Assembly (NCBI GenBank): GCA_048262255.1
Contig: JBLXFH010000006.1
Location: 1 to 64,000, forward strand
Direction: 5' to 3'
DNA: 64,000 nt
From: JABMNT01 sp048262255
Lineage (GTDB): Bacteria > Pseudomonadota > Alphaproteobacteria > Rhodospirillales > Casp-alpha2
Positions 1-8,062 of the stretch are shown in pieces. A program made the translations under genes and the position numbers. The notes under the pieces are model-generated. The model saw only the letters and a list, made by a program, of their open reading frames with translations. It ran no database searches and had not been told where the DNA came from. Every line of letters starts with the position of its first letter. Position 1 is the stretch's first letter.

Positions 1-77
1 TGACCAATGGCCAGCATGAACATGGCTGCCTTCTGTACGCCCGATAAACTGCGATAGTCGTCTTTGACCCGTGCCAT
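1..77 (-). CDS. fliG: Flagellar motor switch protein FliG, N-terminal fragment
   Basis: Only the first 25 codons are inside the window; the gene runs off the left edge. The reading begins MARVKDDYRSLSGVQKAAMF, which resembles the FliG N-terminal region that contacts the C-terminus of FliF. The start ATG lies 15 bases downstream of the fliF stop codon on the same strand, the usual fliF-fliG order, so the two are probably co-transcribed and co-assembled as MS ring plus C-ring rotor. Identification rests on this short sequence and on the neighbour. Confidence 0.8.
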   Translation of the reverse strand, partial: MARVKDDYRSLSGVQKAAMFMLAIG

Positions 78-92
78 GGTGTGAGCTGCCTC

Positions 93-1763
93 TTATGTTT
101 CTTGATACATCCAGGCACGAATGATCGACAAGGCTTCGTCTGGATGCTTCTCGACGATCTCGCCAACTTTCTTCACAGAAGAGGCCTTCACACGGCCTTC
201 CACCCGGTCGATATCGATCAGTTCCTCAAACTGTTCCTCTTCGCCCCCGGCATCTGACGGGGCCGGAACACCGGATGACCCGGACGGTCCAGCAAGGGCA
301 GGAGCACCTGTGGCCTGATCTGCGAGAAGACGTTCGCTTGCCGCTTGCGCAGCGGAAGCCGCGGAGGATGTCGCTTCAAAGGCGCGGGAAATGAGGGGGC
401 GAACCACCAGCAGGATAACCAGCAAGGCGACAATCCCCAGGACCAGCATTTCTGCAACCCGGAGCAGGTCGTTTTTACCCAAACCAAAGAACAGATTCAA
501 AGGTTCGTCTTCTTCAATAAAGTCGCGGAATTCCATATTGATAACTTCAATCTGGTCTCCGCGATCGGCATCATAACCGATGGCACCCTTTACCAGATTG
601 GCTAGCAGTTCCATTTCAGCTTCGCTGCGAGCCTGTGATTCCCAGTCCCCGTCCTCATTTTGTACCCGTTGATAGTCGACCAAAACAGCAACAGACAATT
701 TTTTGACGGTTCCTGCTTCACGGATATGGTTAATGACTTTTTTCGAAATTTCGAAATTAACCGTTTCTTCCGTACGGTTTTCGGCGGACGTGCTCGATTG
801 ATTGTCGCCGGTGTCGCCATTCAGGTCGGGCAGGTTGGTGCCGACGGTGACGGTCGGGGTGCCTTCTGCGTCGCGAGAAGACGCCGTTTCTTCGATTGAC
901 TGGGTGGAGCGGACAACCTGGCCCTCCGGATCATAAGATTCTTCGTTTGTGCTGATCCGGTCAAAATCCATTTCCGCATGCACTTCGGCGCGGACCCGAC
1001 CAAACCCAACGGTCTTATCGAGCAGTTCTTCAATGGTTCGTGACAGTCTGTTTTCAAGTGCCCGGTTTTTCTCATCAATTTTGTTTGAAATGGCACCGAC
1101 TTCGTCGCCGTCTTCAAACCCGGCAGCTAAGAGTTTGCCTTTGTTGTCGACAACAGAGATGCGGCTGGGATCGAGAGAGGGAACGGCGGCTGCAACCAGA
1201 TGCTGGACGGAGGAAACCTGCTCACTGCTCAAGCGCGTTGCGCCGCGCATCCGCAGGAAGACAGATGCGCTGGGCTGCTGTTTTTGGCGGCTGAACAACT
1301 CGCGCTTGGGAAGAACCAGATGAATCCGGGCGCCTTTGACGGAATTGAGCGATTCAACTGTACGTGCCAGTTCACCTTCAAGGGCTCGGATATAGTTGAC
1401 ATTTTGCAGAAAATTCGTGGTTCCCAGGGAGTCAGATTTATCAAAAAGCTCATAACCCAGAACACCGCTACCGGGCAGGCCTTGCTCGGCCAGCTGCATG
1501 CGGACACGCGATACATCGGAAGAAGGGACCAGGATTTCCTTGCCGCCCTGTTTAATCTCGTATGGAGCGCCCATGGTCTGTAATTGGGTGACGATGCGGG
1601 CTGAATCAGAAGCGTCGAGTTCACCATAGAGGGTTTCAAGACCGGGAGAACTCAGTTTGGTTATGAAAATGATCAAAAATGCAATGAGGGCCAAAAAGAC
1701 ACCGCCAACAATTGCGATCCGTCCGGGTCCGATGTTTTTGAGGGCTTGACCAATGATATCCAC
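93..1763 (-). CDS. fliF: Flagellar MS-ring protein FliF
   Basis: FliF forms the membrane and supramembrane ring on which the flagellar basal body assembles. The 556-aa product is close to the family's usual length. It has an N-terminal membrane segment (about residues 15-37), the periplasmic YscJ/FliF ring-building domains, a Ser/Thr/Asp-rich linker (about 290-330), a second membrane segment (about 430-455), and a cytoplasmic tail ending in an acidic FliG-binding stretch (EELIDIDRVEGRVKASSVKK). The start is GTG, preceded by AGGACGGGG. It lies immediately upstream of fliG on the same strand. The tail between the second membrane segment and the FliG-binding region is Ala/Ser/Pro-rich and probably disordered. 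Confidence 0.97.
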   Translation of the reverse strand: MDIIGQALKNIGPGRIAIVGGVFLALIAFLIIFITKLSSPGLETLYGELDASDSARIVTQLQTMGAPYEIKQGGKEILVPSSDVSRVRMQLAEQGLPGSGVLGYELFDKSDSLGTTNFLQNVNYIRALEGELARTVESLNSVKGARIHLVLPKRELFSRQKQQPSASVFLRMRGATRLSSEQVSSVQHLVAAAVPSLDPSRISVVDNKGKLLAAGFEDGDEVGAISNKIDEKNRALENRLSRTIEELLDKTVGFGRVRAEVHAEMDFDRISTNEESYDPEGQVVRSTQSIEETASSRDAEGTPTVTVGTNLPDLNGDTGDNQSSTSAENRTEETVNFEISKKVINHIREAGTVKKLSVAVLVDYQRVQNEDGDWESQARSEAEMELLANLVKGAIGYDADRGDQIEVINMEFRDFIEEDEPLNLFFGLGKNDLLRVAEMLVLGIVALLVILLVVRPLISRAFEATSSAASAAQAASERLLADQATGAPALAGPSGSSGVPAPSDAGGEEEQFEELIDIDRVEGRVKASSVKKVGEIVEKHPDEALSIIRAWMYQET

Positions 1764-1810
1764 GCTTTTTCCCCGTCCTAGTCCTGGTTTGTGACGCCGA
1801 TGTATGCCTG

Positions 1811-1841
1811 ACGGATGAAAAATCCGTTCGGGTACGCCCGA
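1811..1841 (-). other. Two abutting small hairpins between sciP and fliF
   Basis: Two perfect inverted repeats lie back to back: ACGGAT/ATCCGT with a 5-base loop at 1811-1827, and TCGGG/CCCGA with a TACG loop at 1828-1841. They sit about 90 bases after sciP and about 50 bases before the fliF start. They could form a weak terminator for sciP or structure in the fliF leader. No U-run follows, so the role is unresolved. Confidence 0.35.
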
Positions 1842-1931
1842 CTGTGAGGCAATCGTAGCCTCAGGACTCTGAACAAGAGGTTAACGCTAGGCAATTTTTG
1901 CCGGTCAGAAATCGAAATTCAACGGCATGGT

Positions 1932-2282
1932 TCAGCGCGAGCGGTTGTTATCCTTGCTGAGCGGAGATTCGTGGCGGTATTTCTTGATTTTAGTCGTACG
2001 CAAACCCTGAACCCCGTGGCTTTCCAACAGGCGTTGCCAGGAGCGAAATTCATCTACGGAAAGGTTATAGCGGCGGCAGGCCTCATCAAGGGTTAACAGA
2101 CCACCGCGGACACCGGCAACAACCTCCGCCTTGCGGCGAATAACCCAGCGTTTGGTGCTCGGAGGAGGCAGATCATCAAGGGACATTTTTTTCCCCATCG
2201 GGCTGATCACCTGGTCCTTTGAACGCGGACGCATACCGTCACTCAGACGATGCGGTTCATGTGATGATGTCCTGCTGGTCAC
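1932..2282 (-). CDS. sciP: SciP-like CtrA inhibitor (DUF1153 family)
   Basis: SciP is a small DNA-binding protein of alphaproteobacteria that represses CtrA-activated promoters, including flagellar ones. The core here is diagnostic: SLDDLPPPSTKRWVIRRKAE, then a helix-turn-helix region with RGGLLTLDEACRRYNLSVDE. The family's core is about 90 aa. This reading from GTG 2282 gives 116 aa, and internal ATGs at 2234 (100 aa) and 2198 (88 aa) are credible starts; no ribosome site clearly decides. It lies between fliF and a divergent TPR gene, a flagellar neighbourhood that fits its role. The 2283-2520 interval must carry promoters for both directions, but I see no convincing boxes there. Confidence 0.85.
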   Translation of the reverse strand: MTSRTSSHEPHRLSDGMRPRSKDQVISPMGKKMSLDDLPPPSTKRWVIRRKAEVVAGVRGGLLTLDEACRRYNLSVDEFRSWQRLLESHGVQGLRTTKIKKYRHESPLSKDNNRSR

Positions 2283-2520
2283 GACAGATTGTGGTCCTTG
2301 TTTAGCTTTTCAAAACCTTAGCTATAGGCTCTTAAGGAATGACTAAAAAAAATGGTTAATAGCTTATTGATAGACGAATAAGGCCGTTTTTTGGGCTTGC
2401 TAAGCGAAACGCCATGGCAGGCTGGACGAAAAGCGACAGCATCAGGATAATTGGCGCTGGTTGCCGCCGGTAATTTGGCTATCGTTCTTCGGGTATGGAA
2501 ACAAAAAAGGGTTTGGGGGC

Positions 2521-4413
2521 GTGGTGGACTTTGAACAGGCGCTTGAAATGCATCGGCAGGGTCTGATTGATCAGGCGGAAACGGCTTTTCTGGCGGTTTT
2601 GAAAGCCGAACCGGATCATCTTGGTTGTTTGCGATCACTGGCGCGTTTGTACCGCCAGAATGGGCAACTGGATAAGGCCGTTAGGCTGATAGCGCGCGGG
2701 CTTGAAATTGACCCGTCTTCTGCATCGGAACACAATCATTTAGGGGCCGTTTATCAACAACTTGGCCATCTTCATGAAGCTCAGCAGTTTTTTAAGTCGG
2801 CGCTTGAGCAGGATGCAAACTATGTCGAGGCTTATCTCGGGCTGGGTAGTGTCTTTCAGGCAATGGGCGAAACCGAAGAGGCCGAGGCCTGTTTTCGACA
2901 AGCGCTTAGAATCAATCCGGACTTTGCCGAAGCCAACATCAATCTGGGTCTACTGCTTCGCCAACGCGCCCAATATGGTGAGGCGGAAACCGTCTTGCGC
3001 CGCGCCGTCGTTAGTGCTCCACAAATGGCAGAGGCCCACAACAACCTGGGTGTTGTCCTGCATGAGCAAAAACGGTTCAAGGAGGCTTTTATGGCCTTCA
3101 AGTCGGCTCTTGAACAGGATCCCGACAATGCCGATGCCTATAACAATATGGGGACCATTTTTAGCGATCAGAACCAGACCGATGCGGCACTGGCCTGTTA
3201 TGGCAAGGCGCTTGCGTTGAAGACAACATATGCCGAGGCCTATAACAACCGGGGTTCGGTGTACCAGAATTTGGGAAACCTGAACGGTGCGGAAGAGGAT
3301 TTTCGCCGGGCCATCGAACTGAAACCGGGTTTTCTGATCGCCCTAGTCAATTTGGGAACCGTTCTCCATAAGAAAAACCGCCACGCGGAGGCGCAGGCCC
3401 TCTATGAACGAGTCCTGGAAATCGATCCTGAACATGTTCAGGCACATTTCGCTCTAGCGGAAGTCTTGCTGTATGTGGCTGCAGATTTGCGTCGTGGATG
3501 GCAGGAATACACATGGCGCTGGGTAAAACCGGAATTCCAGAAGCAATGGTGTGATTTTGCCTGCCCGCTTTGGTCGGGCGAGCCTTTGAAAGGCAAGACG
3601 TTGCTGGTTTGGGGAGAAGAAGGGATTGGCGAGGAAATCCTTTATGCGACCATGATCCCGGACCTGATTGCCTTGGGGGCCCAGGTGATTTTGCTCTGTG
3701 CGCCACGGTTGCGGAACCTGTTTCAGCGGTCATTCCCAGAAATCCAATGTATGGCGCGCGAAGACGCTGTAAATCCGAAAGATATGGACATTAAAGCCGA
3801 TTACCATTGTGCGGCGGGTGATCTCAGTCGCTTGTTGCGCCCCGAGATGGCTGCTTTTGTCGGCCAGTCTCCGATCTTGAGGGCAGACCCAGCCCAGACG
3901 GAGGCCCTGAAACGCAAGTACAAATCGCTCGGTGACGGGCCATTGGTTGGGGTCGCATGGCACAGTAAGAATCTGCAAATCGGATGGGAGAAATCTATCG
4001 AGTTGCTTGATCTCTTAACGGTTTTCGAGAGCAGACGCTTGGTTCTGATTGATCTCCAATACGGTGATACACAGGCCGAACGCAACGCCTTCGAGGCCGC
4101 GACGGGCATCTCATTGATCCATGATGAAACGATTGACCAGATGCAGGACCTTGATGGGTTTGCGGCGCAGGTTGCGGCGATGGATCTTGTGGTTTCTATT
4201 TCGAACACAACCGTCCATATGGCGGGTGGTCTGGGTGTGCCGACCTGGACGCTGTTGTCGTCTGCTCCCCTGTGGCGGTGGTTTCAGGGACAGGATGAGT
4301 GCCGGTGGTATCCGTCTGTGCGGTTTTTCCGGCAATCGACACCGGGAGAATGGGCACCGGTGCTGAAGGCGGTTCGTGCAGCTTTTGATGCGTGGCTGGA
4401 AAACAACAAATAA
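2521..4413 (+). CDS. TPR protein with heptosyltransferase-like (GT9-like) C-terminal domain
   Basis: The product is about 630 aa. Residues about 1-320 are tandem 34-residue TPR units with the repeating signature EAYNNMG/AEAHNNLG and the Gly-Ala-Pro spacing of TPRs. The C-terminal 290 residues resemble GT9-type glycosyltransferases: a first Rossmann start at about 355 (KTLLVWGEEGIGEEI), LVGVAWHSKN at about 474, then VVSISNTTVHMAGGLGVPTW at about 555. The role is probably glycosyl transfer to a protein or glycan acceptor that the TPR superhelix binds; the substrate is unknown. A GTG at 2521 (or 2524) after a G-rich stretch is the likely start; an upstream TTG at 2461 would add 20 residues with no TPR character. 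It stands alone between sciP and flgE, convergent with the latter. Confidence 0.85.
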   Translation: MVDFEQALEMHRQGLIDQAETAFLAVLKAEPDHLGCLRSLARLYRQNGQLDKAVRLIARGLEIDPSSASEHNHLGAVYQQLGHLHEAQQFFKSALEQDANYVEAYLGLGSVFQAMGETEEAEACFRQALRINPDFAEANINLGLLLRQRAQYGEAETVLRRAVVSAPQMAEAHNNLGVVLHEQKRFKEAFMAFKSALEQDPDNADAYNNMGTIFSDQNQTDAALACYGKALALKTTYAEAYNNRGSVYQNLGNLNGAEEDFRRAIELKPGFLIALVNLGTVLHKKNRHAEAQALYERVLEIDPEHVQAHFALAEVLLYVAADLRRGWQEYTWRWVKPEFQKQWCDFACPLWSGEPLKGKTLLVWGEEGIGEEILYATMIPDLIALGAQVILLCAPRLRNLFQRSFPEIQCMAREDAVNPKDMDIKADYHCAAGDLSRLLRPEMAAFVGQSPILRADPAQTEALKRKYKSLGDGPLVGVAWHSKNLQIGWEKSIELLDLLTVFESRRLVLIDLQYGDTQAERNAFEAATGISLIHDETIDQMQDLDGFAAQVAAMDLVVSISNTTVHMAGGLGVPTWTLLSSAPLWRWFQGQDECRWYPSVRFFRQSTPGEWAPVLKAVRAAFDAWLENNK

Positions 4414-4433
4414 CAAAGATGAATAATGACAAA

Positions 4434-4469
4434 GGACCCGGCAATGATCCGAAGATCATCACCGGGCCC
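4434..4469. terminator. Hairpin between convergent TPR gene and flgE
   Basis: An interrupted inverted repeat lies between the convergent stops: CCCGG at 4437-4441 pairs with CCGGG at 4462-4466, and ATGATC at 4444-4449 pairs with GATCAT at 4454-4459 around a CGAA loop. It is 20-50 bases past the TPR stop and just beyond the flgE stop. It has no long U-run on either strand. A bidirectional terminator is the simplest reading. Confidence 0.55.
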
Positions 4470-4501
4470 CTTGGGTTGGGACGGTGGGTTGTGGAACTTA
4501 A

Positions 4502-7249
4502 TTAACGCTTGGTTCTCAGCAGTTCTTCAAGCATTTCGTCAGCCGTTGAAATGATTTTGGCTGAGGCCGAGAAGGCGCGTTGTACGACGATCATTTTGGT
4601 GAACTCGGTACCGATATCGACGGTCGATTGCTCGAGCGAAGCTTGGGTGACCTGTCCTGCAGGACCATTATCAGCGGTCCGGAGCGTTGGGTCGCCGGAG
4701 GCTTCCGTTGAGTTCCATACGTTACCGGTGCGGTTTCCGAGCGAGTTGACGTTGGTAAAGGTCGCCAGCGGAATCTGGTAAACAGGCCGGGTTTCACCAT
4801 TGTCAAACAGCGCTGTAACCAGGCCGTTGGTGTCAATCGTCACGCCGGCGAAGGTCCCGAATTGGGAGCCGTCCTGGGTAATGAAGCCCGGCGTAAATTC
4901 TGCGCCAAACTGGGTCATGCCGTTGGCTTCGCCAATATCGCCGAAATCGAGGGTCATCTGTGGGCTGTTGGATGGGTCATCATCCATATTGGCGGAGCCG
5001 TTTTCGAAATTCAGAATTTCAGCTTCGGCAATGTTAATGGATGTCGGCAGACCGGCAGCATCGAAAACAATGGCGTTATCCTTGTCGATCGTGAAGGCTG
5101 TGCCGCTGGTGTAGGGTGTTGTCCCGTCGGGGTGAACCGGGACGTCGGCTGCCGTCGCAAAGTTGAAGGTCACGGTATAGGCATCGCTGAGGGTCGAAAG
5201 GATCAGCGTGTCGACAACCCCGGAGTCTGAGTCTTCTCGGATATCAACGGTGGTTGCGCCCGCTGCAAATTCCGGGTCCGCCGTTTCTATGGCCGTTTGC
5301 AGGTTGGCGACCGTCGTTGCGATATCGTTATTGGTGATGACGGCCGTGTTGGTGCCGGAGACGCCGCCTGTCGAGAAGTTGACCGCCGCACCGGTTGCCG
5401 CCGTAAATGCGGTGCCAGCTGTTGTGGCTGTCACGGTAATGACACCCGCGGCGGAAACGGCTGTGACGTCCGGATCGGTGATCGCCGCAGCGACATTGGT
5501 TGCGACGTTGGCGATGGTTGCTGTGTTGTTGGCACCAATATCACCAGCAACAACCGTATAGGTATAGGCCGTTCCATCGACAGTCCCCGAGACCACATCG
5601 CCTTCTTCATAGATACCGGACAGGGTAATCGTGTCAACCTGGGCAACGTTTGAGGCACTGGTGGTCGTGACAGCTGTCGTGAAGTCAGTGTTCACGGCGT
5701 CATGGGTTAAGGTGATAACGGCGCCGGAAGACGTTGCCGCCAAACTGGCCGTACCGTTGCCGCCTTCAATGGCCGCTGCGATGGAGGTCGCAATGCTGGT
5801 CAGGTTGGCGGTTGCGTTACCGGCAACATCGCCAGCGGTAACCGTATAGACGTCAGCCGTCAACGCGTCGATTTGTACGGAAATCTGGTCGCCGGCGCCA
5901 TAGGTTCCCGACAGGGTGATTGTATCCACCTCGGCGGATGCTGCTGTTGATGCAGTGACATCGTCGGCCAGGGTTGCGACCTGCGCGGTGACCAGCACGT
6001 TGGCCGTGGTGTTTACTGCTGTTGCCGCTTGCGTATCATCGTTGCCAGCAAGTTCGAATTCGTAAGTAATGCCGTTAATAACAACGGTATCCCCGTCGGC
6101 CGGAACAGCATCGAATTTGAATTGCTCGTAGTCCCGATATCCAGCCGCCGTCTGGCGGACCGTAAAGGAGGTCTGCTGATTGGTTGCAGGAGCGCCCGAT
6201 GATGTCAGCAGGCCAGTTGGATCAATGGCAATATCTTTTGTGCCGTCATCTTCAATCAACACGGTTGTTGAATTGCCCGGATCGACCTTGATCCGCTGAT
6301 TGGTCGAGGTGAAGTCTGAATCCGTGGCGATAACGCTGGCAATCAGGGCGCCTACGTCCTGAGCCGTTGTAGAGGTTGAAGTTGTTGTGACACGCGTATT
6401 TCCCGTGCCAACGGTTGCATCGGCAGAAAACTCATAGGTAATGCCGTCAATTTCAACGGTGGCACCTTCGTTGGGTTTGTTGGTGAATTCCAACTGGCCG
6501 ATACTTTTGTAGGCGTCGCCACTGGAGTCCTCAAGGGTAAGCACGGCTGCGCCGGGAGGCGGGTTTGTTGTGACATCCCACTGGTTGTCGCGGCCCTGTT
6601 TCTCATAAACGAAGCTCATGGTGTTGGCATTGCCCAATGTGTCAAAAAACTGGACGTCTGTTTTGTGAGTGGTCCCGGTGGTGTCATTGGAAGGCAGATT
6701 GGCGCCGATGCTGAGCGTGGTCGTTGCCGAAGCGGTTCCGCCGACCCGGTTCAGGTTGACGGTGGCCAGATAATCCGTGGAGATAACGTTCTGGTTCGGA
6801 ATACTCAGGTCATCATTGTTCGGGGTAACGGTCCCATCGGCGGTTACCGGCCAGGCTTGCAGGTAAAATCCCGAAGTATTGCGCAGATATCCTTCGTTAT
6901 CCTGAAAGAAGGAGCCGGCGCGCGTGAATAGAAATTCATTGTTGATAGTCGGCTCGGCAGATTCATTGACCACGAAATAACCGGAGCCTGAAATGGCGAT
7001 ATCGGTTTGCGACGTGGAGGAGGCGAGTAGTCCCTGAACGCCTGTGTCCTGACGGGGGCGCGATTGCACACCACCGGCGGAATAGAAGGTGGAAGAGGTT
7101 TGTGTCGTCACCAGCGTTTGAAAATCAACCTGGGTATTTTTATAACCCACAGTGGATACGTTGGTGATGTTGTCGGAGATCGCCCCCATCGCACTGGATT
7201 GTGCCGTGAGACCTGAAACACCAGAGCTTAATGCACCGAACAAACTCAT
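4502..7249 (-). CDS. flgE: Flagellar hook protein FlgE, enlarged
   Basis: FlgE polymerises into the hook, the universal joint between rod and filament. The N-terminus (MSLFGALSSGVSGLTAQSSA, then NITNVSTVGYKNTQVDFQ) and the C-terminus (SLEQSTVDIGTEFTKMIVVQ, then RAFSASAKIISTADEMLEEL) are the conserved coiled-coil D0 ends. At 915 aa it is about twice the usual 400-450 aa. The extra length is an insertion (about residues 240-700) in the surface domains. It is rich in Thr, Ala, Val and Asp and contains two copies of a repeat also present in the flagellin of this window. The ATG start follows AAGGAGAAGAAAA. It is the last gene of the fliK-flgD-flgE unit, 81 bases after flgD. The insertion is in frame and intact, so the gene does not look broken. 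Confidence 0.96.
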   Translation of the reverse strand: MSLFGALSSGVSGLTAQSSAMGAISDNITNVSTVGYKNTQVDFQTLVTTQTSSTFYSAGGVQSRPRQDTGVQGLLASSTSQTDIAISGSGYFVVNESAEPTINNEFLFTRAGSFFQDNEGYLRNTSGFYLQAWPVTADGTVTPNNDDLSIPNQNVISTDYLATVNLNRVGGTASATTTLSIGANLPSNDTTGTTHKTDVQFFDTLGNANTMSFVYEKQGRDNQWDVTTNPPPGAAVLTLEDSSGDAYKSIGQLEFTNKPNEGATVEIDGITYEFSADATVGTGNTRVTTTSTSTTAQDVGALIASVIATDSDFTSTNQRIKVDPGNSTTVLIEDDGTKDIAIDPTGLLTSSGAPATNQQTSFTVRQTAAGYRDYEQFKFDAVPADGDTVVINGITYEFELAGNDDTQAATAVNTTANVLVTAQVATLADDVTASTAASAEVDTITLSGTYGAGDQISVQIDALTADVYTVTAGDVAGNATANLTSIATSIAAAIEGGNGTASLAATSSGAVITLTHDAVNTDFTTAVTTTSASNVAQVDTITLSGIYEEGDVVSGTVDGTAYTYTVVAGDIGANNTATIANVATNVAAAITDPDVTAVSAAGVITVTATTAGTAFTAATGAAVNFSTGGVSGTNTAVITNNDIATTVANLQTAIETADPEFAAGATTVDIREDSDSGVVDTLILSTLSDAYTVTFNFATAADVPVHPDGTTPYTSGTAFTIDKDNAIVFDAAGLPTSINIAEAEILNFENGSANMDDDPSNSPQMTLDFGDIGEANGMTQFGAEFTPGFITQDGSQFGTFAGVTIDTNGLVTALFDNGETRPVYQIPLATFTNVNSLGNRTGNVWNSTEASGDPTLRTADNGPAGQVTQASLEQSTVDIGTEFTKMIVVQRAFSASAKIISTADEMLEELLRTKR
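5390..5929 (-). repeat. Two copies of a roughly 90-residue repeat inside FlgE
   Basis: Copy 1 covers residues about 441-528: VDTITLSGTYGAGDQ, then ADVYTVTAGDVAGNATANLT, then SSGAVITLTHDAVNT. Copy 2 covers about 538-620, starts VDTITLSGIYEEGDVVSG, keeps YTYTVVAGDIGANNTAT and is more diverged at its end. The same module occurs three times in the flagellin at 56820-60503. Predicted character is beta-rich and surface exposed, with many Thr and Ser. Confidence 0.85.
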
Positions 7250-7330
7250 TTTTCTTCTCCTTCTTTCAACCGGCTTATCTGCCGGATCGAATAGTCATTG
7301 GTTAATGCCCAGCCACTTCGGGCGGGCAAA

Positions 7331-8032
7331 TTATTCTTCAGACGTTTCCGTTGCTGCTGCTTCCGCCGGTTTTCTGACGGACAAAATTTGATCCTGGTTA
7401 ATCAACAGTTCTTGGTTGATGAACAGTTTTACAATGCCATCATCCACACCAGCCCCGGTAACCGGGCCGACAACAAGATGCTCAACACTGGCCAGATTTC
7501 CATCCGGGTCCTGACCTGTCACCAGAAGTGTGTAAATACCATCCGGCAGCTGTTTACCGTTTTTATCCGTACCATCCCATTTGACAGTATGTTTGCCAGC
7601 GCTGACGTCGGCATCTGAGAAAAACACGTTCAGACCATTGGCGTTTGCAATATTCACGGTGCCGGATTTGACCCCTTGGGGCATCACATAAGAGAATTCG
7701 GCATATCCATCGGCTAATGGCAAATCCTGGCTGAAGAATTCGACCTGGTTGCCAATGAAATCAACCATTGTTGCAATCTGACTGGTCTCTTGCAGGTTCA
7801 GCATCTTCTCCAGATTGGAGTTCTGATAAATCTGCTGCTCAACACTGGCAAACTGGACCAACTGCGAAGTGAATTCGTTGGCGTCCATGGGGTCCAATGG
7901 ATCCTGATTCTGTAGCTGCGTCACCAACAGGGTCAAGAACTGGTTAAGATCCTCATCAAGCTTGGCTTTTGCGGCTTCGGCATCAGTCGTATCGGTTGAT
8001 GTGGCCGTTGTGGGATTGCTGCCAATAATCAT
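7331..8032 (-). CDS. flgD: Flagellar hook assembly (capping) protein FlgD
   Basis: FlgD caps the growing hook and is needed for FlgE polymerisation. The 233-aa product has the conserved N-terminal motif FLTLLVTQLQNQDPLDPMDA followed by NEFTSQLVQFASVEQQIYQN. A C-terminal FlgD-type Ig/tudor-like region (about 120-200) includes KHTVKWDGTDKNGKQLPDGI. Length and architecture are normal. The ATG at 8032 lies behind AAGGAA, 30 bases after fliK. The order fliK-flgD-flgE is common in alphaproteobacteria. The C-terminal tail (about 205-233) is acidic and Ala/Thr/Glu-rich. Confidence 0.96.
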   Translation of the reverse strand: MIIGSNPTTATSTDTTDAEAAKAKLDEDLNQFLTLLVTQLQNQDPLDPMDANEFTSQLVQFASVEQQIYQNSNLEKMLNLQETSQIATMVDFIGNQVEFFSQDLPLADGYAEFSYVMPQGVKSGTVNIANANGLNVFFSDADVSAGKHTVKWDGTDKNGKQLPDGIYTLLVTGQDPDGNLASVEHLVVGPVTGAGVDDGIVKLFINQELLINQDQILSVRKPAEAAATETSEE

Positions 8033-8062
8033 CTTCTTAGTTCCTTAACCAGTCCAATCGTC

